DNA of 35,452 nt, from positions 1 through 35,452 of the forward strand of contig NZ_RCFQ01000031.1 in the NCBI RefSeq assembly GCF_003665155.1, in the 5' to 3' direction. Position numbers and translations under genes: made by a program. This stretch comes from Mariprofundus sp. EBB-1. GTDB lineage: Bacteria; Pseudomonadota; Zetaproteobacteria; Mariprofundales; Mariprofundaceae. How positions within the stretch are numbered: position 1 is the stretch's first letter; every line of letters begins with the position of its first letter. Shown one piece after another: positions 15,891-24,169 of the stretch. Below the pieces are notes generated by a model, which was not told where the DNA came from, searched no databases, and saw only the letters and a program-made list of their open reading frames with translations.

Positions 15891-17708
15891 ATGCCGATTG
15901 ATGTATTTATGAGCCAGCTTTCTCCAACCATGACAGAGGGTAAAATTGCCCGATGGTTGAAAAAAGAGGGTGACGAACTGGTGTCAGGTGAAGTGCTGGC
16001 CGAAGTGGAGACCGATAAAGCGACGATGGAAGTGGAAGTCGTTGATGAGGGGATCCTGCATAAAATCATTGCACCGGAAGGCTCTGTTGTAACCGTGGGC
16101 GCTGCTATTGCTGTGATTGCTGAAGATGATGAAGAGGTGCCGGATGATTATATGCCGGAAAGCCTGGCAGACGCATCTGTGCCGGAAGCAGAGGCTGTCT
16201 CTGAGCCCGCCGTTGAACAGATTGCTGCAACCGTAGCAGAAGCGGTGGCTGAAACAGGTCATGATGAAGATGTTGATGCACTGAACCTGAAAGCTGCCGG
16301 TATATTCAATGCCGATGGTGAATATGATGTGGTTGTGATTGGTGCGGGCCCTGGTGGTTATGTCGCAGCTATTCGTGCTGCCCAGCTTGGTCTGAAAGTG
16401 GCCTGTATTGAATCGACCCATTTGGGAGGCATCTGTCTGAACTGGGGTTGCATTCCAACCAAAGCACTGCTCAGAACAGCTGAAGTGATCAATATTATTC
16501 AGCATAGTGGTGACGTGCTTGGTCTGGGTGTGAGTAAGGCCAACCCTGATCTGGAAAAAGCAGTGGCGCGTTCGCGTGTTATTTCGGGTAAGCTTAATAA
16601 TGGTATCGGGTTTCTGTTTAAGAAAAACAAGATTGAACATATCGAAGGTCATGCAACATTCGAAGCAGATAATGTATTGATGGTCAAAGATGCCGATGGC
16701 AAAGCTAAGCAGGTGACTGCCAAGCATGTCATTGTAGCGACTGGTGCGCGTGCGCGTGCATTCCCGGGCATGGATGTCGATGAAGAAGTGATCATTACCT
16801 ATAAACAGGCACTGGCTCCTAAAGCCTTGCCGAAAAAGCTGGTAGTGATTGGCTCTGGCGCGATCGGAATGGAATTTGCCTATTTCTATAATGCTATGGG
16901 TGCTGAAGTAACAGTGATTGAAGCCGCAGATCAGATTTTACCGTTGGAAGATCATGAGATATCCAACGTGGTGGCGCGCTCATTCAAGAAACAGAAGATT
17001 AAAATTATTACTGGTGCGATGGTTTCATCAGCAAAAAATATTGATGGCAAAGCCGTGGTGGAATATGAAGCCAAGGGCAAGAAGACCACGCTTGAAGGTG
17101 ATGTCTGTCTGGTAGCCGTTGGTGTGGTTGGTAATACCGACAGTATTGGTGCTGAACACACATCCATGAAAATAGATCGCAATACCATTGAAGTCGATGA
17201 CTGGTATCGCACCGATCATGCTGGCATTTATGCCATTGGTGATGTGGTTGGTGCACCTGCACTGGCGCACGTGGCCAGCCATGAAGGCATTGTCTGTGTG
17301 GAAGCAATTGCTGATAAGTCTCCGCATGCTGTGGATTACGGCAATGTGCCGGGTTGTACCTACTGTCAGCCACAGGTGGGTTCATGCGGTAAAACCGAGA
17401 ACCAGTGTAAGGCAGAAGATATTCCATACAAAGTCGGTCGTATGGGTTATGGCACCAACGGTAAAGCGATGGGGTTGGCAGAAACTGATGGTATGGTGAA
17501 AACCATTTTCCATGCTGAAACAGGTGAACTGTTAGGGGCACATATTGTAGGCGCTGAAGCGACTGAGATGATTGTATCTCTCGGTGTAGCTAGAACACTG
17601 GAAACCACCGAAGCGGAACTGGCACATCATATGTTCCCGCATCCGACCCTGTCCGAAATGATTCACGAGTCAGTACTTGATGCAGACGATAAGGCGATTC
17701 ATATCTAG
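15891..17708 (+). CDS. lpdA: dihydrolipoamide dehydrogenase (E3) with N-terminal lipoyl domain
   Basis: This 605-residue fusion has a lipoyl domain (about 1-85, lipoyl lysine K43), an acidic/Ala linker (85-140) and a full FAD/NAD(P) disulfide oxidoreductase. The FAD motif VVIGAGPGGYVAAIRAAQLG is near 146 and the redox-active pair is C182/C187 in GGICLNWGCIPTK. The NAD motif VVIGSGAIGMEFAYF is near 319. The C-terminal His-Glu pair lies in HPTLSEMIHE. It reoxidises dihydrolipoyl groups with NAD+. Lipoyl-bearing E3 enzymes are known for some PDH complexes. An unusual cysteine cluster (GCTYCQPQVGSCGKTENQC, near 486) marks the dimerisation domain. AATGAGGTGAAC precedes the ATG. Confidence 0.95.
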   Translation: MPIDVFMSQLSPTMTEGKIARWLKKEGDELVSGEVLAEVETDKATMEVEVVDEGILHKIIAPEGSVVTVGAAIAVIAEDDEEVPDDYMPESLADASVPEAEAVSEPAVEQIAATVAEAVAETGHDEDVDALNLKAAGIFNADGEYDVVVIGAGPGGYVAAIRAAQLGLKVACIESTHLGGICLNWGCIPTKALLRTAEVINIIQHSGDVLGLGVSKANPDLEKAVARSRVISGKLNNGIGFLFKKNKIEHIEGHATFEADNVLMVKDADGKAKQVTAKHVIVATGARARAFPGMDVDEEVIITYKQALAPKALPKKLVVIGSGAIGMEFAYFYNAMGAEVTVIEAADQILPLEDHEISNVVARSFKKQKIKIITGAMVSSAKNIDGKAVVEYEAKGKKTTLEGDVCLVAVGVVGNTDSIGAEHTSMKIDRNTIEVDDWYRTDHAGIYAIGDVVGAPALAHVASHEGIVCVEAIADKSPHAVDYGNVPGCTYCQPQVGSCGKTENQCKAEDIPYKVGRMGYGTNGKAMGLAETDGMVKTIFHAETGELLGAHIVGAEATEMIVSLGVARTLETTEAELAHHMFPHPTLSEMIHESVLDADDKAIHI

Positions 17709-17718
17709 GTTGGCTTAC

Positions 17719-17944
17719 GAATAGTCAAAAGCTATTTACCGCAGAGGGCGCAAAGTTTCGCAGAGTAAACCCTTATGTTTTAATATATTGGGTTTTACCT
17801 GTATAAACCACACGATAGCGATCAGATACAGATCTCTATTTTTTACAAGCTTAGTCTTTGACTTACTTTGCGTAACTCTGCGTACTGAAGGTGAATCGCG
17901 AAGCGAGAGAAGCCACCCTGGGGTGTTGCGGTGAAAGCCTCTTG
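17719..17944. repeat. interspersed palindromic repeat with nested two-hairpin insert, copy after lpdA
   Basis: This element fills the 238-bp space between convergent lpdA and the CorC-like gene. It begins with GAATAGTCAAAAG, shared with the dnaX copy. The left arm is TTACCGCAGAGGGCGCAAAG (from 17736) and the right arm starts at ACTTTGCGTAACTCTGCG (about 17865). The right arm is interrupted by a 46-bp insert (17890-17935) with hairpins CGC-GAA-GCG and CACCC-TG-GGGTG, after which GCGGTGAAAGC resumes the arm. No classical terminator is visible, so this palindrome may serve that role. Confidence 0.78.
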
Positions 17945-17946
17945 TT

Positions 17947-19215
17947 CTATTGCTCTTTTGTGGCGGGAGTAAGGCGAACGCGCTGGATCCAATTGCGACG
18001 TACGCTTAATACTTCAACATTGATGTCGTTGATGGTCAGGCAGAGGCGACCTTCAGGAATGTCGCCCAGAATATCGACAATAAGCCCGCCGATGGTGGTG
18101 GCACTCTCTTCAGGTAGATCGACATCCATGGCTTGATTGATATCGTGCAGAGCCACGGTTGCAGCTGTCACAAGCGATCCATCCGGTTGCGGCCACATTT
18201 CTAGCTGCGGCAGGATGTCGGACTCGTCATGAATTTCCCCAACAATTTCCTCAATAATATCTTCCAGCGTGACTAAACCTTCGATATCGCCAAACTCATC
18301 AACAATGATAGCCATGTGCTGGTGGTTGCTTTGAAAGTCGAATAGTTGAGCCAGCGCATTTTTGGTGGTGGGTATATAACTCAGGTTCTTCCAGATAATG
18401 GCATTCGAAAGCTGCATGGCTGGATATTTGAGTTTAAGCAGATCTCTTATATGGACAACGCCAATAAGATTATCCGGTTCATTCAGAAATACCGGATACC
18501 GCGAGTGGGGTTCTTTGAGCACTAACTTCAGGCAGGCAGCAACAGAGAGGGAGCCATCAAGCATGCGGATCTGTTTGCGCGGTGTCATCAGTGCTTTTAC
18601 AGCCACTTCATGCAAGGTCAAACTGTTGGTTAGCATCTGTTCGCGGGCTTGATCCAGTAAGCCAGACTCAGCACTGATATCAATCATGCTGGCCAACTCT
18701 TTGTGCGTTAACGGTGTTTCTGTCTGTTCCGGGATACGTAGTAACTGTTTGAGGCTGGCGATAATGGCCATTAACAGTGTGATTAATGGAGAGGTTAGCG
18801 TTTGTATGCTGCTCATTGGCCCGGCTACTTTGCAGGCGATGCTTTCAGCGTGAGCTACAGCGATGGTTTTGGGCAGTATCTCTGCGAAGACCAGTACCAC
18901 GACAGTCATCGCCATTGTGGCATAGATGATGCCAGCCTCACCATATTCTGAGATGAAGAGTGTGGTAGCAAGGGCAGAAGCTGCAATGTTGACGAAGTTG
19001 TTACCGAGTAAAATGGTTGAAAGCATGCGCTCAGGTTGATCAAGGAGTGCTTCTGCTTTTTCTGCCCCTGCATCACCTTGTTCACGACGCAGACGTAACA
19101 GTGCGCGGCGAGCTCTGGTCAGGGCTGTTTCTGATCCTGAAAAGAAAGCCGAAAGTAGAAGCAGAAAAACAAGCGTGCCCATGGCCAATGAGACGGGGAA
19201 CCCCTCAATGTTCAT
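17947..19215 (-). CDS. CNNM/CorC-type (HlyC/CorC family) membrane protein with CBS pair
   Basis: This 422-residue protein has an N-terminal DUF21/CNNM membrane domain (about 10-190, three to four helices). It includes the SAFFSGSETALTRARR motif and VFAEILPKTIAVAHAE. Two CBS domains (about 205-325) contain MTPRKQI, PHSRYPVFL, VVHIRDLL and IVDEFGDIEGLVTLEDIIEEIVGEI. The C-terminal CorC_HlyC domain (about 345-415) has the TIGGLIVDILGDIPEG motif. Relatives (CorB/YfjD, MpfA) are linked to magnesium and cobalt efflux. It lies downstream of a YpjD-like gene on the same strand, the CorB-CorE type pairing known in enterics. Only a weak ribosome binding site is seen before the ATG. Confidence 0.92.
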   Translation of the reverse strand: MNIEGFPVSLAMGTLVFLLLLSAFFSGSETALTRARRALLRLRREQGDAGAEKAEALLDQPERMLSTILLGNNFVNIAASALATTLFISEYGEAGIIYATMAMTVVVLVFAEILPKTIAVAHAESIACKVAGPMSSIQTLTSPLITLLMAIIASLKQLLRIPEQTETPLTHKELASMIDISAESGLLDQAREQMLTNSLTLHEVAVKALMTPRKQIRMLDGSLSVAACLKLVLKEPHSRYPVFLNEPDNLIGVVHIRDLLKLKYPAMQLSNAIIWKNLSYIPTTKNALAQLFDFQSNHQHMAIIVDEFGDIEGLVTLEDIIEEIVGEIHDESDILPQLEMWPQPDGSLVTAATVALHDINQAMDVDLPEESATTIGGLIVDILGDIPEGRLCLTINDINVEVLSVRRNWIQRVRLTPATKEQ

Positions 19216-19260
19216 GTGAAGATCCGTAGTTGCTCATGCGTTTGTGAATCTATCCGGCAC

Positions 19261-20085
19261 TCAGCCTTGTAGGGAATGAATCAGTTCGACACCAAAATAC
19301 GATGCCAATAGTAGTGCAAAAGCCGTTAACACAGTTTGGCTGGCAACGCGTGTCGGCCAGCTGGCTTGCTGATGTTTGATTTGTAAGAGGATCAGAATGC
19401 CAAGAGAGAATAGAGCCAGTAATACCTTGTGATTGAATAGTGCAAAGTGATGTAGTTCAACCCATTGCCAGGCCAGGCCGGTCAAAACACTGATGCCAAT
19501 CAGGACTGTGGCAGCTTTTACTTGCGCAAACATGTGGCGCTCAATATCCATCAGTGCTGGTAGTGCCTGTACAAAGGTGGACAGCTGTTTTTTCTTCAGC
19601 GCGCGATCCAGCAGTAGTTGCATCACTGCATGAATCGCAGCCAGTGTCAGAATGGCATAAGCGCCCATGGAAAGTAGCAGATGACTGGTTTCAAGTAAGG
19701 ATGACGTATGTACCCAGTTAGCGACATGGGCATCGGGCAATATTGGAATCAGGAACAGCGGCAGAGCCGTGACAGGTAGCAGAAATAGCCCCAGCCCTTG
19801 AATGCCATGGCGCAGAATACCAATGGTATAAATCAGATGAACCATCAGTGTTAATACTGCTGCACCGGTCGCGAGATTGAAGTTAATACCTTCGGCAGTT
19901 ACTGAGTTGAGCAGGTGAATAGCCCAGATGTTCAGGATAATGGCAACAGATAACAGGCCGGCAATGCTATTGGCAGAACCTTGGGCTGGTTTGTTGCGAC
20001 TCTGCAGGGCATTGCGCCAGATGATGACCGAGCCCAATAGTGAGAGCAGGCCTGCCGCAAAAAACAAAATGGATGAAGTCATCAT
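19261..20085 (-). CDS. ypjD: cytochrome c assembly-domain membrane protein (YpjD/CcsA-like)
   Basis: This 274-residue integral membrane protein has about eight hydrophobic helices. The CcsA/CcmC-type pattern is present: HLIYTIGILRHGIQGLG near 85, TSSLLETSHLLLSMGAYAILTLAAIHAVMQLL near 130-160, and a late WQWVELHHFALFNHKVLLAL segment with conserved histidines. Gene position beside the CorC-like protein fits E. coli YpjD (CorE) rather than a true cytochrome c maturation factor; no ccm or ccs genes are nearby. The exact function is uncertain. An AAGGA lies about 10 nt before the start; ATGs at 20085 and 20082 are both possible. Confidence 0.85.
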   Translation of the reverse strand: MMTSSILFFAAGLLSLLGSVIIWRNALQSRNKPAQGSANSIAGLLSVAIILNIWAIHLLNSVTAEGINFNLATGAAVLTLMVHLIYTIGILRHGIQGLGLFLLPVTALPLFLIPILPDAHVANWVHTSSLLETSHLLLSMGAYAILTLAAIHAVMQLLLDRALKKKQLSTFVQALPALMDIERHMFAQVKAATVLIGISVLTGLAWQWVELHHFALFNHKVLLALFSLGILILLQIKHQQASWPTRVASQTVLTAFALLLASYFGVELIHSLQG

Positions 20086-20255
20086 TATATGGCGTCCTTA
20101 AATAGGGAAGGGGTGATTTGAGTGTGTAGCATCGTTACATAATTCAACATGATGGCTGGATTATTTCCGATGTGTCGCCGCAGTGCAATGGTCGGCGACA
20201 GACAGATGCTTTTTGTACCATTGACCATATCATGCAAACGGACACAATCAGCACT

Positions 20256-20954
20256 ATGAGAATAGGCATTTTATTGTTGGCCGCAGGCAGCGGTAGCCGT
20301 TTTGGTGGTGATATCCCTAAACAATATGTGGAAGTTGCAGGGCAGGCGATTATCTTACATACGCTGGCATCGCTGGCAGCAGAATCGCGCATTGCTGTGG
20401 TTCAGCCGGTACTTGCTGCAGGTGATGAGCATTTTGCAGCGTTGGTGGAAGATAAGCATTATCCGTTTGAACTCCTGCCTGCTGTGAGTGGAGGAGCCGA
20501 GCGTTCGCTTTCGATGCAGCGCGGCTTAGATGCTCTACCTCAGGATGTTGAGCTGGTGGCGGTTCACGATGCAGCCAGACCCTTGCCATCTCGGGCTTTG
20601 TTGGCCGATGTGCTGGATGTGGCTGAACGCTATGGCGCTGCTGTACCCGGTGTTGCCGTGGTAGATACCATCAAGCGTATTGATGCCAATGGTAAAGTGT
20701 TACAGACCTTGCAACGCAATACGTTGCGTGCAGTGCAAACGCCTCAGGTGGCGCGGCGTGTCTGGTTTGAGCAGGCGTTGCAGCAAGAGACTGGTTCGCT
20801 GCACAAGCATACCGATGATGCCTCATTGCTTGAAGCTGCGGGTTTCGATGTTTATATGAGTCGGGGTGATAGCAGAAATCGTAAGATTACGACGATAGAA
20901 GATTTGAACTGGCTGGAATCAGAATTACAAGATGACGGTGGGGTGACACGATGA
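20256..20954 (+). CDS. ispD: 2-C-methyl-D-erythritol 4-phosphate cytidylyltransferase
   Basis: IspD makes CDP-methylerythritol from CTP and MEP in the non-mevalonate isoprenoid pathway. The N-terminal nucleotide-binding signature LLAAGSGSRFGGDIPKQY is followed by SGGAERSLSMQRGLDAL, VAVHDAARPLPS, the VVDTIKRID strand and the dimer-region TPQVARRVWFEQAL...TDDASLLEAAG. The frame is open from 20172, but the family begins just before the signature, so I use the ATG at 20256 (232 residues); 20232 is a second option. The stop overlaps the start of ispF (ATGA). Confidence 0.95.
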   Translation: MRIGILLLAAGSGSRFGGDIPKQYVEVAGQAIILHTLASLAAESRIAVVQPVLAAGDEHFAALVEDKHYPFELLPAVSGGAERSLSMQRGLDALPQDVELVAVHDAARPLPSRALLADVLDVAERYGAAVPGVAVVDTIKRIDANGKVLQTLQRNTLRAVQTPQVARRVWFEQALQQETGSLHKHTDDASLLEAAGFDVYMSRGDSRNRKITTIEDLNWLESELQDDGGVTR

Positions 20955-21442
20955 CATTGAACATTCGCGTAGGGCATGGTTATGACGTGCATGCTTTTGC
21001 CGATGACAGAGCGTTGATGTTAGGCGGTGTTGAAATACCTTATGAGCGTGGTCTGGCAGGGCATTCCGATGCAGATGTCCTGATTCATGCTCTTTGTGAT
21101 GCTCTGTTGGGTGCGGTGGCCCTCAATGATATCGGCCACCATTTCCCCGATCATGATCCGCAATATAAAAACAGAGATAGTACGCTTTTTTTGCGTCATA
21201 CGGTTCAACTGCTCAAGCATAAAGGTTGGTGTGTGGGCAATGTGGACTGCACTATCATGGCGCAGGAGCCCAAAATCGGGCCTTATGTGACAGCCATGCA
21301 ACAGCGTTTGGCAGCGTTGTTATTGGTGGATCAGGATGCTGTGAATATCAAGGCGACTACTACAGAGCGCTTGGGTTTCGTCGGGCGGGTAGAAGGCATT
21401 GCGGCAGAAGCAGTGGTGTTGGTGACACGTATCCCCGAGTAA
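20951..21442 (+). CDS. ispF: 2-C-methyl-D-erythritol 2,4-cyclodiphosphate synthase
   Basis: This 163-residue trimeric zinc enzyme catalyses the cyclisation step two reactions after IspD. Family motifs are RVGHGYDVHAF (metal ligands D12 and H14), LAGHSDADVLIHALCDALLGA, DIGHHFPDHDPQYKNRDS and KATTTERLGFVGRVEGIAAEAV. It is 4 bp overlapped with ispD, and the ispD-ispF pair is a common operon. Confidence 0.97.
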   Translation: MTLNIRVGHGYDVHAFADDRALMLGGVEIPYERGLAGHSDADVLIHALCDALLGAVALNDIGHHFPDHDPQYKNRDSTLFLRHTVQLLKHKGWCVGNVDCTIMAQEPKIGPYVTAMQQRLAALLLVDQDAVNIKATTTERLGFVGRVEGIAAEAVVLVTRIPE

Positions 21443-21707
21443 TAAGAGCTGAGCGGTGTTTTGTGGGGCTTTATTTTTACCAGGAGCCTGTCGGGGCGAC
21501 TTTTTATACAACGCGTTCTTCTGCGCTAAGGTGATGCGAGCTTACGCAAGATCAGGTGAGTCGCGAAGTGAGGGCGTATTCTTCGGGGCAACGCTGCAGT
21601 GGAAATGCTCGATAATGATAGCGAAAAACAATTTCATTATGCGCTATCCTGTGTTTGAAGTGTTCATCTAATGACAGCGCGGCTTCGCACAGCTACCGTT
21701 TGGGTCT
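21443..21707. other. 265-bp intergenic space before ftsE with a degenerate repeat insert
   Basis: No gene is recognised. At about 21554-21605 a sequence resembling the two-hairpin insert of the 3641 and 17890 repeats is found: AGGTGAGTCGCGAAGTGAG, then CTTCGGGGCAACGCTGCAGTGGAA. It looks like a decayed third relative. A promoter for ftsEX should lie between here and 21707, but I cannot pick one with confidence. Confidence 0.4.
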
Positions 21708-22394
21708 ATGTCCATTGATCAAACCAAATCTCAAATTCAGATGCAGCAGCTGATGGTGCGCTACCCTACCGGTAAGGTTGCGCTCTCCGGGGTGACGCTG
21801 GATATTAAGCAGGGACAGTTTGTTTACCTGGTTGGTGAGAGTGGAGCTGGTAAATCCTCTCTGTTGCGCACGTTTTATGGCGGTATTCGCCCAAGTTCGG
21901 GCACCTTAATGGTGCAGGGAACAGATATGCGTCAGGCTGGTGAAACAAAAATACGCGATTTAAGGCGGCATACAGGCATTATTTTTCAGGATCATCGATT
22001 ACTGTTTTCGCGCACTGTATTTGAAAATGTGGCGTTACCATTGCGTGTGCAAGGCTGGAAAACGGAACGTTTAATTCCGCGTGTACGTAAGGTGTTGAGT
22101 TATGTGGGATTGGGTGATCGCTTGTGGTCATATCCTGAAGCGCTCTCTGGTGGAGAACAACAGCGTGTCGCTATTGCACGGGCCATGACTGCTAAACCAG
22201 CAATTATTCTGGCTGATGAGCCAACGGGCAATCTGGATGTTGATACCGCACGGCGGGTATTGGACTATTTGATGGATCTGAATCGTCAGGGTGCCACTGT
22301 TATTATGGCAACGCATGATCTACACCTGTTGGAATCTCATCCGGGTCGAGTGATTCAGTTGCATGCCGGCTCGCTGGCCAGAGTCGAACCATGA
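21708..22394 (+). CDS. ftsE: cell-division ABC transporter ATP-binding protein FtsE
   Basis: This 228-residue ABC ATPase partners with FtsX at the divisome to control septal peptidoglycan hydrolases through periplasmic activators. Walker A is GESGAGKSS (K49) and the Q-loop is [21 protein letters not shown], characteristic of FtsE. The signature is [15 protein letters not shown], Walker B is [11 protein letters not shown] and the switch histidine is in ATHD. The stop overlaps the ftsX start by 4 bp (ATGA), implying coupled translation. Confidence 0.96.
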   Translation: MSIDQTKSQIQMQQLMVRYPTGKVALSGVTLDIKQGQFVYLVGESGAGKSSLLRTFYGGIRPSSGTLMVQGTDMRQAGETKIRDLRRHTGIIFQDHRLLFSRTVFENVALPLRVQGWKTERLIPRVRKVLSYVGLGDRLWSYPEALSGGEQQRVAIARAMTAKPAIILADEPTGNLDVDTARRVLDYLMDLNRQGATVIMATHDLHLLESHPGRVIQLHAGSLARVEP

Positions 22395-23284
22395 ATCAGC
22401 GCAACAGTGCAGTTATTCCTGATAAAGTGAATCCGAGATTACCCGGAGGCTTTAATTTGCCTCCATTCGGTATTCAACAGATATTGGCATTGATGATCGT
22501 ATGTATTGCTTTATGGGCTGTCGGTGTGATTTGGCTCGGGATGCAGGGCGCATCCCAGTGGGTAGGAAGTTGGCAGGATGAAATTCGTATCCATGTGTAT
22601 CTGCATAGTAAAGATACTGATAAAGCCACCGCACTTAAACAAAAATTAGAGCTCGTTGAGAAAGTCGAATCGGTGCGACAGGTCTCTGCACAAGAGGCTG
22701 CAGCCTGGATGCAGGGCTGGTTAAGTGATGCGCGTATGAATCAGCAGGAATTGGCTGATCATTTGCCGGTAAGTTTTGAAATTTCTCTGGCTGAGGGAGC
22801 ATCTGAATTTCTATTTTCTGATATTCGAGACGCAGCCACGCAATTTGGTGCGGTTGTAAATGAGGATGAAGTGAATCTGGCCCAGGCTCATCAATGGATT
22901 TCTCAAGCGGGATATTTAGCAGGTTTTGCATCATTGATTTTGGCCTTGGCGATGGCGCTTATTATATCGAATACGCTACGCATGACGTTGTTGGCCAGGT
23001 CAGATGAAATTCATTTGATGCGTTTGATGGGCGCACAGGAATGGTTTGTACGCATGCCATTTATTCTTGAAGGCATGGTGCTGGGCGCAGGTGCCGGTAT
23101 TGCAGCCTGGGTGTTGCTTTGGCCTGTGGTGATTGGAACAGGAGATTGGTTGTACACCATGCAGATTGATCTTAATAGTTGGGCTATGTTGTTGCCGTTA
23201 TTATTTGGTGGAGGCCTTGTTGGTACTGTAGGAGCATTCATTGCAACGGCGAAAGTTTCATCAGGAGATATACCAAGTAATTGA
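22391..23284 (+). CDS. ftsX: cell-division protein FtsX (permease-like)
   Basis: This 297-residue inner-membrane partner of FtsE has a cytoplasmic N-terminus and a first helix (about 28-53). The periplasmic domain (about 55-170) has the VESVRQVSAQEAAAWM family region. Three further helices (about 175-200, 225-250, 262-290) follow, with the cytoplasmic motif NTLRMTLLARSDEIHLMRLMGA between the second and third. Its TGA stop lies inside the -35 box of the promoter for tRNA-Gln. Confidence 0.94.
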   Translation: MNQRNSAVIPDKVNPRLPGGFNLPPFGIQQILALMIVCIALWAVGVIWLGMQGASQWVGSWQDEIRIHVYLHSKDTDKATALKQKLELVEKVESVRQVSAQEAAAWMQGWLSDARMNQQELADHLPVSFEISLAEGASEFLFSDIRDAATQFGAVVNEDEVNLAQAHQWISQAGYLAGFASLILALAMALIISNTLRMTLLARSDEIHLMRLMGAQEWFVRMPFILEGMVLGAGAGIAAWVLLWPVVIGTGDWLYTMQIDLNSWAMLLPLLFGGGLVGTVGAFIATAKVSSGDIPSN

Positions 23285-23309
23285 CGAACAATATCAACCG
23301 CATTATTGT
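23281..23309 (+). promoter_or_regulatory. sigma70-type promoter of tRNA-Gln
   Basis: TTGACG (23281-23286) and TATTGT (23304-23309) are separated by exactly 17 bp, which would start transcription near 23316, about 12 nt before the mature tRNA. The -35 box overlaps the ftsX stop codon. Confidence 0.7.
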
Positions 23310-23327
23310 GCGCGCCATCGGAAGAGA

Positions 23328-23401
23328 TGGGGGATCGTCTAATGGTAGGACAGCGGTCTCTGACACCGTCAATCGTGGTTCGAATCCACGTCCCCCAGCC
23401 A
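23328..23401 (+). tRNA. tRNA-Gln (anticodon CTG)
   Basis: This is a 74-nt tRNA with encoded CCA. The acceptor TGGGGGA pairs with TCCCCCA, discriminator G. The D arm is TCGTCTAATGGTAGGACA, and the anticodon loop CTCTGAC within CGGT/ACCG gives CTG for CAG codons. The T arm is CGTGGTTCGAATCCACG. It marks the border between the housekeeping region and the AT-richer island, as tRNA genes often do. Confidence 0.97.
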
Positions 23402-23431
23402 TTTTAAAAGCTATATATAGCAACAAATAAT

Positions 23432-23467
23432 AAGAGTCTTCGAGGAATCGGAGGCTCTTTTTTTATG
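23432..23467 (+). terminator. Rho-independent terminator after tRNA-Gln
   Basis: The stem AAGAGTCTTCG with CGGAGGCTCTT (one or two mismatches, loop AGGAAT) is followed by a run of seven or eight T. It lies about 30 nt beyond the tRNA-Gln CCA end. Confidence 0.8.
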
Positions 23468-23880
23468 GTTTGGTTTGCAGTTTGGTTTGCGTAAATTAAA
23501 AGCATTGTATTTGAATGGCAATTTATCACTCTGCCGACTATGAGGTGGGAGTATTATACAAGCTATGGGTTCTAAAAGGTTTTTCTTGCAATTCCCGCAG
23601 AATCCCGTATAGTGTTTTGCATTGGCTGTATGGTTCTTACAGGAAGAGCCTCTGAAACCCCTACCAGTATATATGGGTGAAGTAGTAACGTGATGATAGC
23701 TACTTCTACAGTGTGGCGCTGCAAAGCGGGCTGAGGCTGTGAAAGCACACTTAAAGTAAGCACACTAAATAAGAAAGCCTTCGAAGAGAAAATCGAAGGA
23801 CATCATTAAAAGCCTGTAGTCGCATCAAGCGGGGCTTTCCGAATTTGGAAACATGTCATACTCTATTAACGAGTCTTTTC
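23468..23880. other. non-coding start of the island with direct repeats, hairpins and iteron-like motifs
   Basis: No gene is supported in these 413 bp. Two tandem copies of GTTTGGTTTGC (23468-23478 and 23480-23490) open the segment. Further right are the inverted repeats GAAGTAG/CTACTTC (23679-23706, loop 14) and CCTTCGA/TCGAAGG (23778-23799, loop 8). Between these are two iteron-like copies of GCACACTWAA, 15 bp apart (23745 and 23760). Beside a Rep-type endonuclease this looks like a replication or control region (inference). Confidence 0.5.
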
Positions 23881-24168
23881 ATGCTCCATCATTCAACACA
23901 ACCATTTTATACACATGAATACATAGCTGACATCATTGGCAAAAAAGCAAAGACATTGCTTAATGTCATAACGTCGAAAAAACCAGAAGACAATCGCAGA
24001 AAGAAACTATTGCCACCATTTATCAAAATTGCAGGCAAATTCGTAGTTTCTGCTACTGACTTGGCTGCATGGTTGCAGCAACAGCCTGTTGTCGCTGGCG
24101 CTATCGAAGCCCCTGCTCGTAATAGCAGGGGCGGCAGGCCAAGGAATACACCCACTAATTACAAATAA
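23881..24168 (+). CDS. small putative helix-turn-helix DNA-binding protein
   Basis: This is about 95 residues, basic. A first helical part (THEYIADIIGKKAKTLLNVI) is followed by KKLLPPFIKIAGKFVVSATD and LAAWLQQ near residues 42-67. The latter resembles the C-terminal wing and last helix of small regulators such as PrtN or AlpA/excisionase-like proteins (a pattern match by eye only). I chose the ATG at 23881; an in-frame TTG at 23845 would add 12 residues. It sits between the candidate origin region and the rep gene, so a role in rep control or excision is plausible. A 9-bp hairpin (24109-24132) lies within its coding sequence. Confidence 0.5.
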   Translation: MLHHSTQPFYTHEYIADIIGKKAKTLLNVITSKKPEDNRRKKLLPPFIKIAGKFVVSATDLAAWLQQQPVVAGAIEAPARNSRGGRPRNTPTNYK

Positions 24169-24169
24169 T

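Noticed and set aside
15984-16727. 247-codon minus-strand frame opposite lpdA
   Set aside because: Antisense shadow of a well-supported gene, rich in His, Phe and Cys as such shadows are.
23572-23763. 63-codon minus-strand frame in the island leader
   Set aside because: It covers the inverted repeats and iteron-like motifs, with no ribosome binding site or recognisable product.
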